DNA from: Lichenicola sp965198575
GTDB lineage: Bacteria > Pseudomonadota > Alphaproteobacteria > Acetobacterales > Acetobacteraceae
Direction: 5' to 3'
Assembly (NCBI RefSeq): GCF_965198575.1
Contig: NZ_OZ240671.1
Span: 2,666,001 to 2,730,000, forward strand
Length of the DNA: 64,000 nt
This document shows positions 20,748-32,500 of the stretch, piece after piece. Under the pieces are notes generated by a model. That model was given only the letters and a program-made list of their open reading frames with translations, ran no database searches and had not been told where the DNA came from. Position 1 is the stretch's first letter, and the number at the start of each line of letters is the position of its first letter. The position numbers were made by a program, and so were the translations under genes.

Positions 20748-21980
20748 ATGCTTGGCAAATATAGCGCTCTGAAACAGAGCTACGCCCGGTTGCTGACCGG
20801 CGGCCGCGACCCGTTCGCGGTAGTGTTCGACGAGATCCTGTCGCCGACCGAGGCCAGGCTCGGATCGAGCGACGTCCTGCTGCTCGGGACCAACAACTAT
20901 CTCGGGCTCACCCAGGATCCGAGCTGCATCGAGGCCGCGACAGAGGCGCTGCAGCTGGACGGCACCGGCACCACCGGGTCGCGGATCGCCAACGGCACCT
21001 ACGGTGTGCATGCAGCACTGGAGGAGCAGATCTCGCGCTTCCTCGGACGCCGCGAGTCCATGCTGTTCACCACCGGCTACCAGGCGAATGTCGGCATCCT
21101 CTCGGCACTGGCCGGTCGGGACGACAACCTGCTGCTCGATGCGGACAGCCACGCCAGCATCTATGACGGCGCCCGGCTCGGCGGCGCCAAGGTGACCCGG
21201 TTCCGGCACAACGACCCCGACGATCTCTATCGTCGCCTCCGCCTGCTGGCCGAGCGCACCGATCCCGCAAGCCCCGGCGAGAACCTGATAGTCGTCGAGG
21301 GCATCTACAGCATGCTCGGCGACGTGGCGCCGCTGCGCGAGATGGCCGCGGTGAAGCGCGAGACCGGTGCCTACCTGCTGGTCGACGAGGCGCACTCGCT
21401 CGGCGTGCTCGGCCAGCATGGCCGCGGTCTGGCCGAGGAGGCCGGTGCCGAGGCGGATGCCGACTTCATCGTGGGTACGTTCAGCAAGAGCATGGGCGGC
21501 ATCGGCGGCTTCTGCGCCTCCGACGTGCCTGATTTCGAGCTGCTGCGGCTGGCCTCGCGCGCCTACATGTTCTCCGCGTCGCTGCCGCCGGCCGTGGTGG
21601 CCGCGCTGTCACGGGCGCTGACCCTGGTGCAGGAGCGCGGCGACCTCCGGACGCGGCTGCACCGGAACGCCTCGCAGCTCTATGACGGGCTGACCGGGGC
21701 GGGCTTCCTGCTCGGCCCGACCGTCAGCCCGATCGTCGCGATCCGCCTCGCCGATCCGGAGACCGCGGTGACGTTCTGGAACCGGCTGCTCGAGGCCGGG
21801 GTCTATGTGAATCTGGCCCTGCCGCCGGCGACACCGCAGAGCCTGTCCCTGCTGAGGACCAGCGTTAGTGCCGTGCACACCACGACGCAGATTGCACGTG
21901 CAGTCGATGCCATTGCGACCATCGGCGCCGAACTCGGTGTCATCCAGGCGGAACCGGTCCTGCAGCGGATCGCCAGCTGA
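20748..21980 (+). CDS. spt: Serine palmitoyltransferase (alpha-oxoamine synthase family)
   Basis: Condenses serine with a fatty acyl thioester to 3-ketosphinganine, committing carbon to sphingolipids. The 410-residue PLP enzyme has NNYLGLT, TGSRIANGTYG, DADSHAS (H135 stacks on PLP), VDEAHS (D213, H216) and the PLP-lysine motif GTFSKSMGGIGG (K247). Related enzymes (KBL, BioF) share these, but GTFSKS and the carrier protein next door favour the bacterial Spt seen in Sphingomonas and Caulobacter. It begins three bases after the carrier gene and is probably cytoplasmic. Confidence 0.92.
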   Translation: MLGKYSALKQSYARLLTGGRDPFAVVFDEILSPTEARLGSSDVLLLGTNNYLGLTQDPSCIEAATEALQLDGTGTTGSRIANGTYGVHAALEEQISRFLGRRESMLFTTGYQANVGILSALAGRDDNLLLDADSHASIYDGARLGGAKVTRFRHNDPDDLYRRLRLLAERTDPASPGENLIVVEGIYSMLGDVAPLREMAAVKRETGAYLLVDEAHSLGVLGQHGRGLAEEAGAEADADFIVGTFSKSMGGIGGFCASDVPDFELLRLASRAYMFSASLPPAVVAALSRALTLVQERGDLRTRLHRNASQLYDGLTGAGFLLGPTVSPIVAIRLADPETAVTFWNRLLEAGVYVNLALPPATPQSLSLLRTSVSAVHTTTQIARAVDAIATIGAELGVIQAEPVLQRIAS

Positions 21981-21986
21981 AGCCTT

Positions 21987-22580
21987 TTAGTAACGAAGAG
22001 TGATCGACAGCCTGGTGTCGCCCGGTCCCGCGGTGAAGCGCGCGGCGCTGAACGGGGGCGGAGCCATGAAGGCCGACGCGTTGTTCGAGAAGCCGTAGCC
22101 CTCTACCGGCAGGCCGATGAGCGATCGGTCGAAATGGTGGTTGTTGTTTTCGTCGTGATACACGGCGACCGCGTAAGTGCCTGGCCGCGACACAACGAAG
22201 CAGGCGGTGGCCGTACTGCCCGCCAGCATGACGCGGGTGAGGGCAATCGAGCCGCGATGCGCCAGGAACGCCTCCGGTCGGTTGCCATAGAGAGTATAGG
22301 TGATGTTGCCGGCGACCCGCCTGACCCCGATCGCCGTGATCAGCAGCCGGTCCGGCGCCGCCTCATCGGGCGTCGTGCAGGCTCTGGCGCTTTCTGGAGG
22401 GGCGCTTTCAGGAGGGGCGCTTCGAGGCGGGGCACTTTCCGGCGGGGCGGGTGACGCGGGGTCGGCCAGCGAGGCGGCGGGAGATGCCAGCCCGAACAGG
22501 ATCCAGAGACCGCCTCCGACCAGCCAGGATTGCAGGCGGGACCGGCGGCCCCGTTGAGCGGACATGGACGATTGGTGCAT
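21987..22580 (-). CDS. DUF2141 family secreted protein with PPESA repeats
   Basis: A 197-residue exported protein: a basic start, a hydrophobic signal (LVGGGLWILFGLASPAASL), then a low-complexity stretch of PPESA/PPRSA repeats (about residues 46-66). The folded part carries the DUF2141 signature YAVAVYHDENNNHHFDRS with GLPVEGYGFSNNA, which looks like a calcium- or ligand-binding beta-sandwich. ATG 22580 or 22565 could start it. It is read opposite to its neighbours inside the sphingolipid cluster, so an envelope role linked to these lipids is possible; no role is established. Confidence 0.8.
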   Translation of the reverse strand: MHQSSMSAQRGRRSRLQSWLVGGGLWILFGLASPAASLADPASPAPPESAPPRSAPPESAPPESARACTTPDEAAPDRLLITAIGVRRVAGNITYTLYGNRPEAFLAHRGSIALTRVMLAGSTATACFVVSRPGTYAVAVYHDENNNHHFDRSLIGLPVEGYGFSNNASAFMAPPPFSAARFTAGPGDTRLSITLRY

Positions 22581-22678
22581 GATCCCTGGAGTTTGCGCAG
22601 TACGGCGCCGGGTGCAACCCGGGATTGTTGACTTCGTTCGATGACGCCCTCCACTTGGACGGCGTCCAGGAGTACGTG

Positions 22679-23488
22679 ATGTATAGAAGCTGGCGCCACC
22701 ATGGACGCAGTTTCGATCTCGGCCGGATGACCCTGTCGGACCTGTTCGCCGCCTATCGCACGCATCCGGCGGTGCATGTGTATCTGCTGGGCGCGCTGGT
22801 CAGCCTCGCCGTCGCGATCCGCGAAAGCTCCGGTCCGTGGCGCCCGATCCTGGCGGTGCTGGCGACTGCGGCTGCCTACCCGCTGGCCTGGTACCTGCTG
22901 CATCGCTTCGTGCTGCACGCGAAGTTCCTGTATCGCTCGCCGCTGACCGCCTCGCTGTGGAAGCGGATCCACTTCGATCATCACCAGGATCCGTACCGGA
23001 TGGACGTGCTGTTCGGCTCGCCGGTCACCACGCTGCCCACCATCCTGGTGATCCTGATCCCGCTCGGCTGGGTGGTCGGCGGCGGGGCGGGCGGCGCGGC
23101 GGCGGCGGTGTGCGCCGGGCTGCTCATCACTTGCGCCTACGAGTTCTGCCACTGCGTCCAGCACCTGAACTTCAAGCCGCGCAACCGCCTGCTGCGCCGG
23201 ATGAAGGAGCTGCACCTGGCGCATCACTTCCACGACGAGGTCGGCAATTACGGCATTACCTCGTTCGTGATCGATCGGCTGTTCGGCACCTATTACGCCT
23301 CCGCGCGTGAGCGGAAGCGGTCGCCGCACGTGTTCAATCTCGGCTATGACGCCAGCGAGGCGACGCGTTTCCCCTGGGTCGCGCGTCTGTCCGGCGGCCC
23401 GCCGCTCGATCGCCCGCCGTCCGGCAATGCGCCCGCGGGCAAGGCGTCGGCCGGTGACGCAGCGATGCGCCGCCGCGAGACCGCTTGA
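22679..23488 (+). CDS. Fatty-acid hydroxylase/sterol desaturase superfamily protein
   Basis: A 269-residue membrane di-iron oxygenase. Four hydrophobic segments surround the histidine clusters HRFVLH (75-80), HFDHH (98-102), a CHCVQH segment (158-162) and HLAHHFH (179-185), the eight-histidine pattern of the family. In the sphingolipid cluster it probably hydroxylates the fatty acid or long-chain base; acetic acid bacteria make hydroxylated ceramides. ATG 22679 has a good AGGAG six bases before it and is preferred to TTG 22625. Its stop overlaps the next gene's TTG (TTGA). Confidence 0.88.
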   Translation: MYRSWRHHGRSFDLGRMTLSDLFAAYRTHPAVHVYLLGALVSLAVAIRESSGPWRPILAVLATAAAYPLAWYLLHRFVLHAKFLYRSPLTASLWKRIHFDHHQDPYRMDVLFGSPVTTLPTILVILIPLGWVVGGGAGGAAAAVCAGLLITCAYEFCHCVQHLNFKPRNRLLRRMKELHLAHHFHDEVGNYGITSFVIDRLFGTYYASARERKRSPHVFNLGYDASEATRFPWVARLSGGPPLDRPPSGNAPAGKASAGDAAMRRRETA

Positions 23489-24657
23489 CGACGCTGCAGA
23501 TGATGACCTCATCGATCGAGATCGTGCCCGTCGTCGGCAGGCGGGCGCTCGAGCGCTTCATCCGGCTGCCGGAATTCCTGCTCCGCGACGATCCCTCCTA
23601 CATCGCCCCGCTGCGCGCCGAGCGCCGTGCCGCCCTCACGCCGCGCAGCAATCCGTTCTTCCTGCATGCCGACGTGGCGCTCTGGATCGCCACCCGGAAC
23701 GGCCGTGATGTCGGCCGGATCAGCGCCCAGGAGGATCACCTGGCGCATGGCGACGATGGCGGCCGCATCGGCAATTTCGGCATGCTGGTGGCAATCGACG
23801 ATCCCGAGGTGTTCGCGGCCCTGCTCGCCACCGCCGAAACCTGGCTCGCTGCCCGCGGGCTCGATTGCATGCGGGGTCCGTTCAGCCTGTCGATCAACGA
23901 GGAGACCGGCCTGCTGGTGGCGGGCTTCGACACGCCACCGATGCTGATGATGCCGCACGATCCGCCCTACGTGAACGACCGGCTGCTGGCGTTGGGCTAC
24001 GGCAAGGTCCGCGACGTGTATGCCTATCTCTGCGACACCACCGCCGCCCTGCCACCCACCGCGGCGGCGATGGTCGCGCGTGGCTTGCCGAAGAACGTCA
24101 CGCTGCGGCCGCTGCGGATGGCAACGTTGAAGAGCGATGTCGCAGCCCTGGTCGACATCTACAACGACGCCTGGACCGGCAACTGGGGCTTCGTCCCGAT
24201 CACCGAGGCGGAGGTCGCGCATACTGCCAAGGCGCTGAAGCCGCTGCTGCAGGAGCGCCTGGTCTGGTTCGCCGAGGTCGATGGCGAGCCGGCGGCGTTC
24301 GGGCTATGCCTGCCGAACCTGAACGAGGCGATCCGCGACCTGTCCGGCCGGTTGCTGCCGTTCGGCTGGGCCAAGCTGCTGTGGCGGCTGAAGCGATCGG
24401 GGGTCGCCACCGGGCGGGTGCCCTTGATGGGTGTGCGCCGCCGCTACGGCAGCGGCATGCTCGGGCAGCTGCTGTCGCTGCACGTGGTCGAGGCGTTGCG
24501 GCGCGAGGCCATGGCAGTCGGCATGAAGTCGGTCGAGATGTCGTGGATCCTCGAGGACAACCTGCCGATGCGGCACCTGGCCGAGGCAGTCGGCGGCCAT
24601 GCCTACAAGACCTACCGGATCTACGAGAAACGCCTCGAAGCGCACACGGCCGCGTGA
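23485..24657 (+). CDS. GNAT-type bacterial ceramide synthase
   Basis: A 390-residue acyltransferase of the double-GNAT type. Motifs include MRGPFSLSINEETGLLVAGF and FDTPPMLMMPHDPPYV, then a C-terminal acetyltransferase-like fold (ALVDIYNDAWTGNWGFVPIT, VGMKSVEMSWILEDNLPMRH). These match the Caulobacter ceramide synthase family, which transfers a fatty acyl group to the amino group of the sphingoid base. TTG 23485 overlaps the hydroxylase stop (TTGA); ATG 23500 or 23503 are alternatives. The assignment rests on motif memory plus context. No transmembrane segment is evident. Confidence 0.85.
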   Translation: MTTLQMMTSSIEIVPVVGRRALERFIRLPEFLLRDDPSYIAPLRAERRAALTPRSNPFFLHADVALWIATRNGRDVGRISAQEDHLAHGDDGGRIGNFGMLVAIDDPEVFAALLATAETWLAARGLDCMRGPFSLSINEETGLLVAGFDTPPMLMMPHDPPYVNDRLLALGYGKVRDVYAYLCDTTAALPPTAAAMVARGLPKNVTLRPLRMATLKSDVAALVDIYNDAWTGNWGFVPITEAEVAHTAKALKPLLQERLVWFAEVDGEPAAFGLCLPNLNEAIRDLSGRLLPFGWAKLLWRLKRSGVATGRVPLMGVRRRYGSGMLGQLLSLHVVEALRREAMAVGMKSVEMSWILEDNLPMRHLAEAVGGHAYKTYRIYEKRLEAHTAA

Positions 24658-24801
24658 GACCAGGCTTCCGGTTTGTTGACGCTCACGACCGCCCCGATTA
24701 AGCCAACGAGTGATGCCGACATCGCGATCTGCATGGCGGATCGCGCAGGCGACCTATCGGGAGGATGCGCCCCTCGTCCAATCCTCGGGAGATGAAGCCG
24801 A

Positions 24802-26565
<1,764 letters not shown>

Positions 26566-26586
26566 CCCGACCAGGCACGATCATCG

Positions 26587-27546
26587 ATGCAGAAGATCGC
26601 CGCCGTAACGGGTGGCACCGGGTTCCTCGGCCGCCATGTGGTGGCGGCACTGCTGCAAGCCGGGTGGGTCGTCCGCGTGCTGATGCGGCACGACCTGTTC
26701 GCGCCGCCGCAGGCCCAGCATGGCGTGGAACCGGTCCCGGGTGATCTCGACGATGCGGCAGCGCTCGGCCGGCTGGTGCAGGATGCGGCGGTGGTGGTGC
26801 ATGTCGCCGGCCTGACCAAGGCGCCGCGTCCGGCCGACTTCATGGCGATCAACCGGGATGGCACGGCGCGGCTGGCCGGGATCGTGCGTCGCCAGGCCCC
26901 GTCCGCCCGCTTCATCCTGGTGTCGTCGCAGGCCGCGCGCGAGCCCTCGCTCTCGGCCTATGCCGCCAGCAAACGCGCGGCCGAGGACGCGGTGGTTGCC
27001 GAACTTGCCGGCTTGGACTGGATCATCCTGCGGCCCTGCGTGATCTACGGGCCGGGCGACCGCGAAGGCATAGCGCTCTCCCGCCTCGTCCGGCGCAGGC
27101 TGATCCCGGTTTCGGCGGCGCCGGAGCCGCGCATCGCCATGATCCACGCGCGTGACGCTGCCACCGCCATCGTCGCCGTCTGCGCCGGCGGTCCGTCGAG
27201 AGCCGTGTTCGAGCTTTGCGACGGCTGCCTGGACGGCCACGCCTGGCGGGAGATCATCACGCTGGCGGCCGGGCTGCTCGGCCAGACGCCGCGTATCGTG
27301 CCGGTCCCGGACGGATTGATCCTCGGCGCCGGCAGCCTGAGCGACCTGTGGGGCAGGGTGATCGCGCAGGCACCCTTGTTCGGCCGCGGCAAGGCACGCG
27401 AGATCCTGCATCGCGACTGGCGACCCGACCGGACGATGCAGCTGCCGGCCGATCTCTGGCAGCCGACGATCGACCTGCGAAGCGGGCTCACCGACACGGC
27501 TGCCTGGTGGCGGACGCTCGATCAGGCCGGGGAAGCGCCTGCCTGA
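26587..27546 (+). CDS. NAD(P)-dependent epimerase/reductase, probable ceramide reductase (CerR-like)
   Basis: A 319-residue extended-SDR protein. The dinucleotide motif GGTGFLG is at 9-15 and the catalytic YxxxK is Y125/K129 (YAASK). LRPCVIYGPGDREG is the usual NRP-loop region. In Caulobacter the NAD-epimerase-like CerR reduces the 3-keto group of the newly made oxo-ceramide; position beside the acyl-AMP ligase and Spt supports the same step here. It begins 21 bases after the ligase stop. A C-terminal stretch (LILGAGSLSDLWGRVI) may touch the membrane. Confidence 0.85.
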   Translation: MQKIAAVTGGTGFLGRHVVAALLQAGWVVRVLMRHDLFAPPQAQHGVEPVPGDLDDAAALGRLVQDAAVVVHVAGLTKAPRPADFMAINRDGTARLAGIVRRQAPSARFILVSSQAAREPSLSAYAASKRAAEDAVVAELAGLDWIILRPCVIYGPGDREGIALSRLVRRRLIPVSAAPEPRIAMIHARDAATAIVAVCAGGPSRAVFELCDGCLDGHAWREIITLAAGLLGQTPRIVPVPDGLILGAGSLSDLWGRVIAQAPLFGRGKAREILHRDWRPDRTMQLPADLWQPTIDLRSGLTDTAAWWRTLDQAGEAPA

Positions 27547-27954
27547 CTACCGGTCCGGGGGCTGGAGGACGGCATCGATCGTCGACAGGCAGGCGGGGCG
27601 CGAGGCGTCGTCGGCATGCACCCTCCTGCCATGCGGCGGCCTCGACGAGGCGTTGGCGCTCAGCCGGCCGTCGCGGATGGCGCCGGTGATCTCGTTCTCG
27701 CCGGTGCCGTCGGCCATCTCGATGCTGCCGTCGGCGTGGACGTTGCCGTCGAGCTGGTAGCGTGCGTGGGTGCGCAGCCGGATCGTGTCGCCGACCACGT
27801 CGAAGACGATCGGCCGTGGCGCCCCGGTGCAGACGGGGTCGCTCGTATCCGGTGTCTCGGTGCCGACATACCGGCCATCGAACCGGGTGACGGCCGGAGC
27901 AGCGGTCGCGCAGCCTGCGAGCAGCAGCACCATGAGCATGGAGACGGTGCGCAT
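27547..27954 (-). CDS. Small lipoprotein
   Basis: A 135-residue protein with a clear lipoprotein signal: MRTVSMLMVLLLAGCATAAP, lipobox LAGC, cysteine 15. The mature part has FDGRYVGTETPDTSDPVC and repeated short strands (GDTIRLRTHARYQLDGNVHA), resembling a small beta-barrel. Two or three further cysteines may form a disulfide. It abuts the CerR-like gene end to end (convergent) and sits four bases downstream of the transglutaminase gene, with which it is probably cotranscribed. Function unknown. Confidence 0.72.
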   Translation of the reverse strand: MRTVSMLMVLLLAGCATAAPAVTRFDGRYVGTETPDTSDPVCTGAPRPIVFDVVGDTIRLRTHARYQLDGNVHADGSIEMADGTGENEITGAIRDGRLSANASSRPPHGRRVHADDASRPACLSTIDAVLQPPDR

Positions 27955-27958
27955 CGCT

Positions 27959-29056
27959 TCAGGCAGTCACGTCGCGCGACGTGATCTCGTAGCGGAATCG
28001 GTCTGCATCCAGGCAGTCCGGCTGGCCGGCGCTGGTCAAGGCGCACGGATACATCAGGAACGGGAAGTTCGGCGTGTGGCCGGCAGGCGCACCCGGCAGC
28101 ACGATGTCGGTGGCGCTGTTGAAGCCGACCCAGTTCATCTCCCAGTTCCCGAACAGCCGCTCGCGGGCTGCCACGATCTCGGGGTCGTCCAGTCGCAGGT
28201 GCCGCTCCAGCATCAGCTTGCGGACATCGGCAGGATCGACCGGGAACCAGCCGGCATCCTCGAGATAGACCTCGGAGCGACAATGCTGCGCCTTCGACAC
28301 CGTGCCGTTGGCGCCGAGCTGCGGAAAACGGGTCGAGGCGGCAACGCGGATGCCATAGACGTCGCGCGCCGGAAAGCCGACCGAGCGGGCAAGCCCGGTC
28401 ATCAGGCTGTTGATGTCCGCGCATTTGCCGCCGAGATGGCCGCTGGTCAGCATCGACCGGATGTTGCCGGTGCCGCAACCCGGGGTTTTCGGGTCCCTCG
28501 AGGTTTGGTCCACGACCCAGTCGTACAGGGCGCGCAACCGGTCCTTTGGGTCGGTGCGGCCGGCGACGATGCGCTCCGCGGTTGCGCGCACGATGCCATC
28601 GGTCGGCAGGCTGTCGGTGGGCTGGGTCCAGAACCGGCGTTCCACCTCGGACGCGGCGACCATCGGACCGGCGGCGCCGCGATCCCGGGTGGCCACCACC
28701 TGCACGAGCTGGATGGTTTTCGGCGCGGTCGCCGCATCGGCTGTCCAGTCGATGCGCAGGATGCCGGCGCCGTAATGGTCATCGCGGGTGATCGCCGCCG
28801 TGCCGTTGCCCTGCCAGCGCACGCTGCGGCTGACCTGGTAGCCGCCGGCGGTCTGCGCCAAAGGCAGCCAGAGCTGCGCTGCGCCAGGTGCATCCTGCAG
28901 CGACACCGATGTGGTGATCTCGAAGTCGCGCCAGCCGGCGGTGTCAGCTTGCGGGTGCGGCGCCATCCTGGCACCGGAGCCGGAGGCGCGCGCCTGGATC
29001 GGTGCCACGGCCAGGGCAGCCGCGCCCGTGCAGAGCATATCACGGCGGCGGATCAT
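27959..29056 (-). CDS. Transglutaminase-like (papain-fold) exported protein
   Basis: A 365-residue protein. The start MIRRRDMLCTGAAALAVAP resembles a twin-arginine signal. The transglutaminase-core triad is complete: C212 in GGKCADIN, H258 in KAQHCRSEVYL and D274 in PVDPADVRK. N-terminal residues 45-140 form a beta-rich domain. Such proteins act as cysteine proteases or amide-bond enzymes in the envelope; the substrate is unknown. It shares a strand and a tight junction with the small lipoprotein, just after the sphingolipid genes. Confidence 0.85.
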   Translation of the reverse strand: MIRRRDMLCTGAAALAVAPIQARASGSGARMAPHPQADTAGWRDFEITTSVSLQDAPGAAQLWLPLAQTAGGYQVSRSVRWQGNGTAAITRDDHYGAGILRIDWTADAATAPKTIQLVQVVATRDRGAAGPMVAASEVERRFWTQPTDSLPTDGIVRATAERIVAGRTDPKDRLRALYDWVVDQTSRDPKTPGCGTGNIRSMLTSGHLGGKCADINSLMTGLARSVGFPARDVYGIRVAASTRFPQLGANGTVSKAQHCRSEVYLEDAGWFPVDPADVRKLMLERHLRLDDPEIVAARERLFGNWEMNWVGFNSATDIVLPGAPAGHTPNFPFLMYPCALTSAGQPDCLDADRFRYEITSRDVTA

Positions 29057-29225
29057 CGGCGGATTGCCCCCCGGGCAGGGTGCTGGTGAGGCAAGGTCGT
29101 GCAGCAGGGTCCGGTCATGCGCGTATCATGACGTGTCGGCGGCAGTCGGCCAACGCGGCGCCGTCACGGACGCTTCGCGCTGGCGCAATTCAAGCAGTGG
29201 CAGCCCGGTACCGACCCGCTGCAGG

Positions 29226-29543
29226 TCAGGTCAGAGCGGCTTGCCTGTCCTGCGGAGCCGTGCCCTCGAGCTCACCAAGCCACGTCTTGGCGTTCCTGAG
29301 TTCCTCCCAGGGCGGGTCGCCGAGTGGGAAATGCACCGCCAGGATGGCGCTCAGGATCCCGTTCAACCGGACCAGCCGGTCGCGGCTCTCCGGAGTTCGA
29401 CGACCGTCGCGTGCCGCCATCTCGTCGCGCAGCGCGCTCAGCAGGACGACGGCGCGTGACAGCGAGGCACCGTCCCGTTTCGGAGCGGCCGCCAATGCCG
29501 TGTCCAGCAGCGCGACCGCTTCGGCGACGCGCTCATCCGGCAT
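29226..29543 (-). CDS. Hypothetical protein cotranscribed with formate dehydrogenase alpha
   Basis: A 105-residue helical, soluble protein (VAEAVALLDTALAAAPK, LNGILSAILAVHFPLGDPPWEEL). It overlaps the end of the formate dehydrogenase alpha gene by 11 bases, so it is translated as part of that operon. No known motif is seen. By position it may be an assembly or regulatory partner of the enzyme, but nothing in the sequence proves it. Confidence 0.6.
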   Translation of the reverse strand: MPDERVAEAVALLDTALAAAPKRDGASLSRAVVLLSALRDEMAARDGRRTPESRDRLVRLNGILSAILAVHFPLGDPPWEELRNAKTWLGELEGTAPQDRQAALT

Positions 29544-32500
29544 GCGCGTGACCTCCCTTCTGGGAGAGGCGGCCTGGCCTCAGATTGACCGTGATCGCCT
29601 TGGTGGTGTGGATGCTGACGTTCGGATCGCCGCTGATGGCGAACAACACGTTGGCGATGTCGCCGGTCGCGTAGCCTTCGTGGCCGTACATCCACGGCAT
29701 CCCGATCTGGTGCACCAGACGGCCACCCAGCCTGAAGGCGCGCATCCGCTCGGTCACCAGCGCCTTGACCTCGATCTCGCCCCGCTTGGTCGAGAGCACG
29801 GTCCAGTCCAGGCTCTTCAGGCCATGAATCGCTGCCAGCTCGGTCGAGATCTCGACGAACGCTTCCGGCTGCAACTCCGCCGTGTGCGGCATCACCCGCG
29901 TCGCGATACCGCCGCAATGCATCTCGGTCAGACGGTATGTGGTGAAGATGTACGGGTAGTCCGGATCCTCGGCGGCGTGCATCTCGTTGCCTGGCCGCTC
30001 CCACAGCTTGGCCACCGGATTATACGACCTGGTGACATACATCAGGTTCTTCACCGGGCTTTCGACCGGCTCGTAATGCGCCGGCAGCGGGCCGTCCTTC
30101 AGGCCGCTCGGCACGAAGATCATGGCCTTGCCGTCGGCTTCCATGATGAACGGGTCGGCCCCGCTATGCGCGTCCATGCCGTGCGGACGCGTGCTCCAGT
30201 CCGGCCGGTAGCTGGGTGGCTTGTCCTTCTGGAAATCCGGAACATCGTTACCGGTCCAGGTCTTTTTCTCCTCGTCCCACCAGACGCTCTTCTTGCGCTC
30301 CGACCAGGGATTGCCCTCGGGGTCGGCGGACGCGCGGTTGTACAGCGTGCGGCGGTTCGACGGCCACGAGTACGCCCAGCCGGCATGGCTGTTCGGTCCA
30401 CCGGGCAGGTCCGGTTTGCGCGAGCGGGAGAGGTTCTGGCCGTCGGCCGGATAGATGCCGCTATACGCCCAGCCGCCAGAGGCCGTGCTGCCGTCATCCT
30501 TCAGGTCGGTGAAGCCGGCGACCTGCTTGCGGTCGGCGACGGTGTAGCCGTTGATCTCGCGCAGCACCGCGTCCGGATCGGGCTCTAGCCGCTCGCCCCG
30601 CACCGGATAATCCCACGTCAGCGCAAGCAGACCCTGGTCGCGCTGCTCGGTGCTGTCGGCATAAAGCTCCTTCAGCCGACGCCCGAGATGGTAGATGAAC
30701 CAGAGGTCGGACCGGCTGTCGCCAGGCGCCTCGCAGACCATGTCGTGCCACTGCACCAGCCGGCTGGTGTTGGTGACGGTGCCGTCCTTCTCGCCCGGCA
30801 TCGCCGCCGGCAGGAAGAACATCTCGGTCCCGATCTGGTCCGGCGTCAGCTCGCCGCGCTGCACGACGCGACTGTCCTTCCAGAAGTTCGCAGTCTCGGT
30901 CATGGCGAAGTCGCGCACGACCATCCATTTGAGCTTGGCGAAGCCCTTCACCACCATGTCGGAATTGACCGAGCCCACCACCGGGTTCTGGCCCAGGATG
31001 AATTGTCCCTTCACCATCCCGTCCGACATCGCGAGCGTCATCGGCTCCTGCGAGAGGTCGCCGGTCAGCTTGGGGATATACTGGTAGCCGTATTCGTTCT
31101 CTGCGGTGGCGCCCTCGCCGTACCAGGCCTTTAGCAGGCTCACCATGTATTTCGGCATGTTCGCCCACCAGCCGGTGGTGGGGGTTTCCGTGTGCAGGTA
31201 TTTCTCGAGCGTGCCGTGTTCCTGCATCACGTTCGGCTGCGGCAGGTAGGTCGGCAGCATGTTGTAGAGCGTCGGGATGTCGGTCGAGCCTTGGATGCTG
31301 ACATGGCCGCGCAACGCCATGATGCCGCCGCCGGGACGCCCGACATTGCCCAGCAGGCTTTGCACGATCGTCGCGGCACGGATGATCTGCACGCCCACCG
31401 AATGGTGCGTCCAGCCGACCGCGTAGCAGAACGCGCCGGTGCGCTCGCGGCCCGAATTGCGCGCAAGACTGTCGGCGACTCGCAGGAATGTCTCCTGCGG
31501 GCATCCCGTGATCTGCTCGACCATCTCGGGCGTGTAGCGTGCGTAATGCCGCTTCAGGATCTGGTACACGCAGTTCGGGTGCTGCAGCGTCATGTCGACC
31601 GGCGGGCGACTTTCGGTCATCGCCTCGTACTCGCCGTCCTCGTTCTTGTGCTCCTCGTGCGCCCGATGTTCGGACACCGCGGACGGCACGATCTTGCCCT
31701 TGTACTGCCAGGTGTCGGTCGTGTAGGAGCCGTTCGCCTCGTTGAAGCCGGAAAACACGCCGTCATTATCGTCCGGCCCGAGATAGCCGTCCTCGATGAT
31801 GTGGGCGATGTTGGTGTAGTTCAGCGCGTATTCCCTGAACCAGAGATCGTTCTCCAGCACGTAGTGGATGATGCCACCCAGGAACGCGATGTCACTGCCG
31901 GTGCGGATCGGCGCATGGATGTCGGCGAGTGCCGACGTGCGGGTGAAGCGCGGATCGACATGGATGATGGTCGCACCACGACGCTTGGCTTCCACCACGA
32001 AGCGGAAGGCGATCGGGTGGTTCTCCGCCATGTTGGAGCCCATGACGACGATGCAGTCGGAGCTTTCCAGATCCCACAGGGACATGGTGGCAGCGCCGCG
32101 GCCGAAGGAGGTACCCAAACTGGGCACCGATGAGGAGTGTCAAATTCGGGCTTGGTTCTCGATACAGACCATTCCCAGGCCGCCGTTGAACAACTTCTTG
32201 ATGAGGTAGTTTTCCTCGTTGTCCATCGTGGCGCCGCCGAGCGAGCCGAGGCCCAGCGTGTGGTTGATCACCCGCCCATCCGGCAGCGTCTCGGCAAACG
32301 TGTCGTCGCGGGTTTCCTTGGTGAGCTGCGCGATGCGCTCCATCGCCCAGTCGAGCGGCTTCTCTTCCCACGTGTCGGAGTAGGGGGCGCGATACATCGT
32401 GGTCGCGACGCGCTCCGGCGACAGCAGCATGCCGAGCGTGCCGGCACCCTTGGGGCAGAGCGTGCCCTGGTTCACCGGGCTGCGCGGATCGCCCTCGATA

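Noticed and set aside
32140..32142. Frameshift or nonsense mutation splitting formate dehydrogenase alpha
   Set aside because: The TGA is in the conserved Sec position, both sides are in the same frame, and tRNA-Sec plus sel genes are present.
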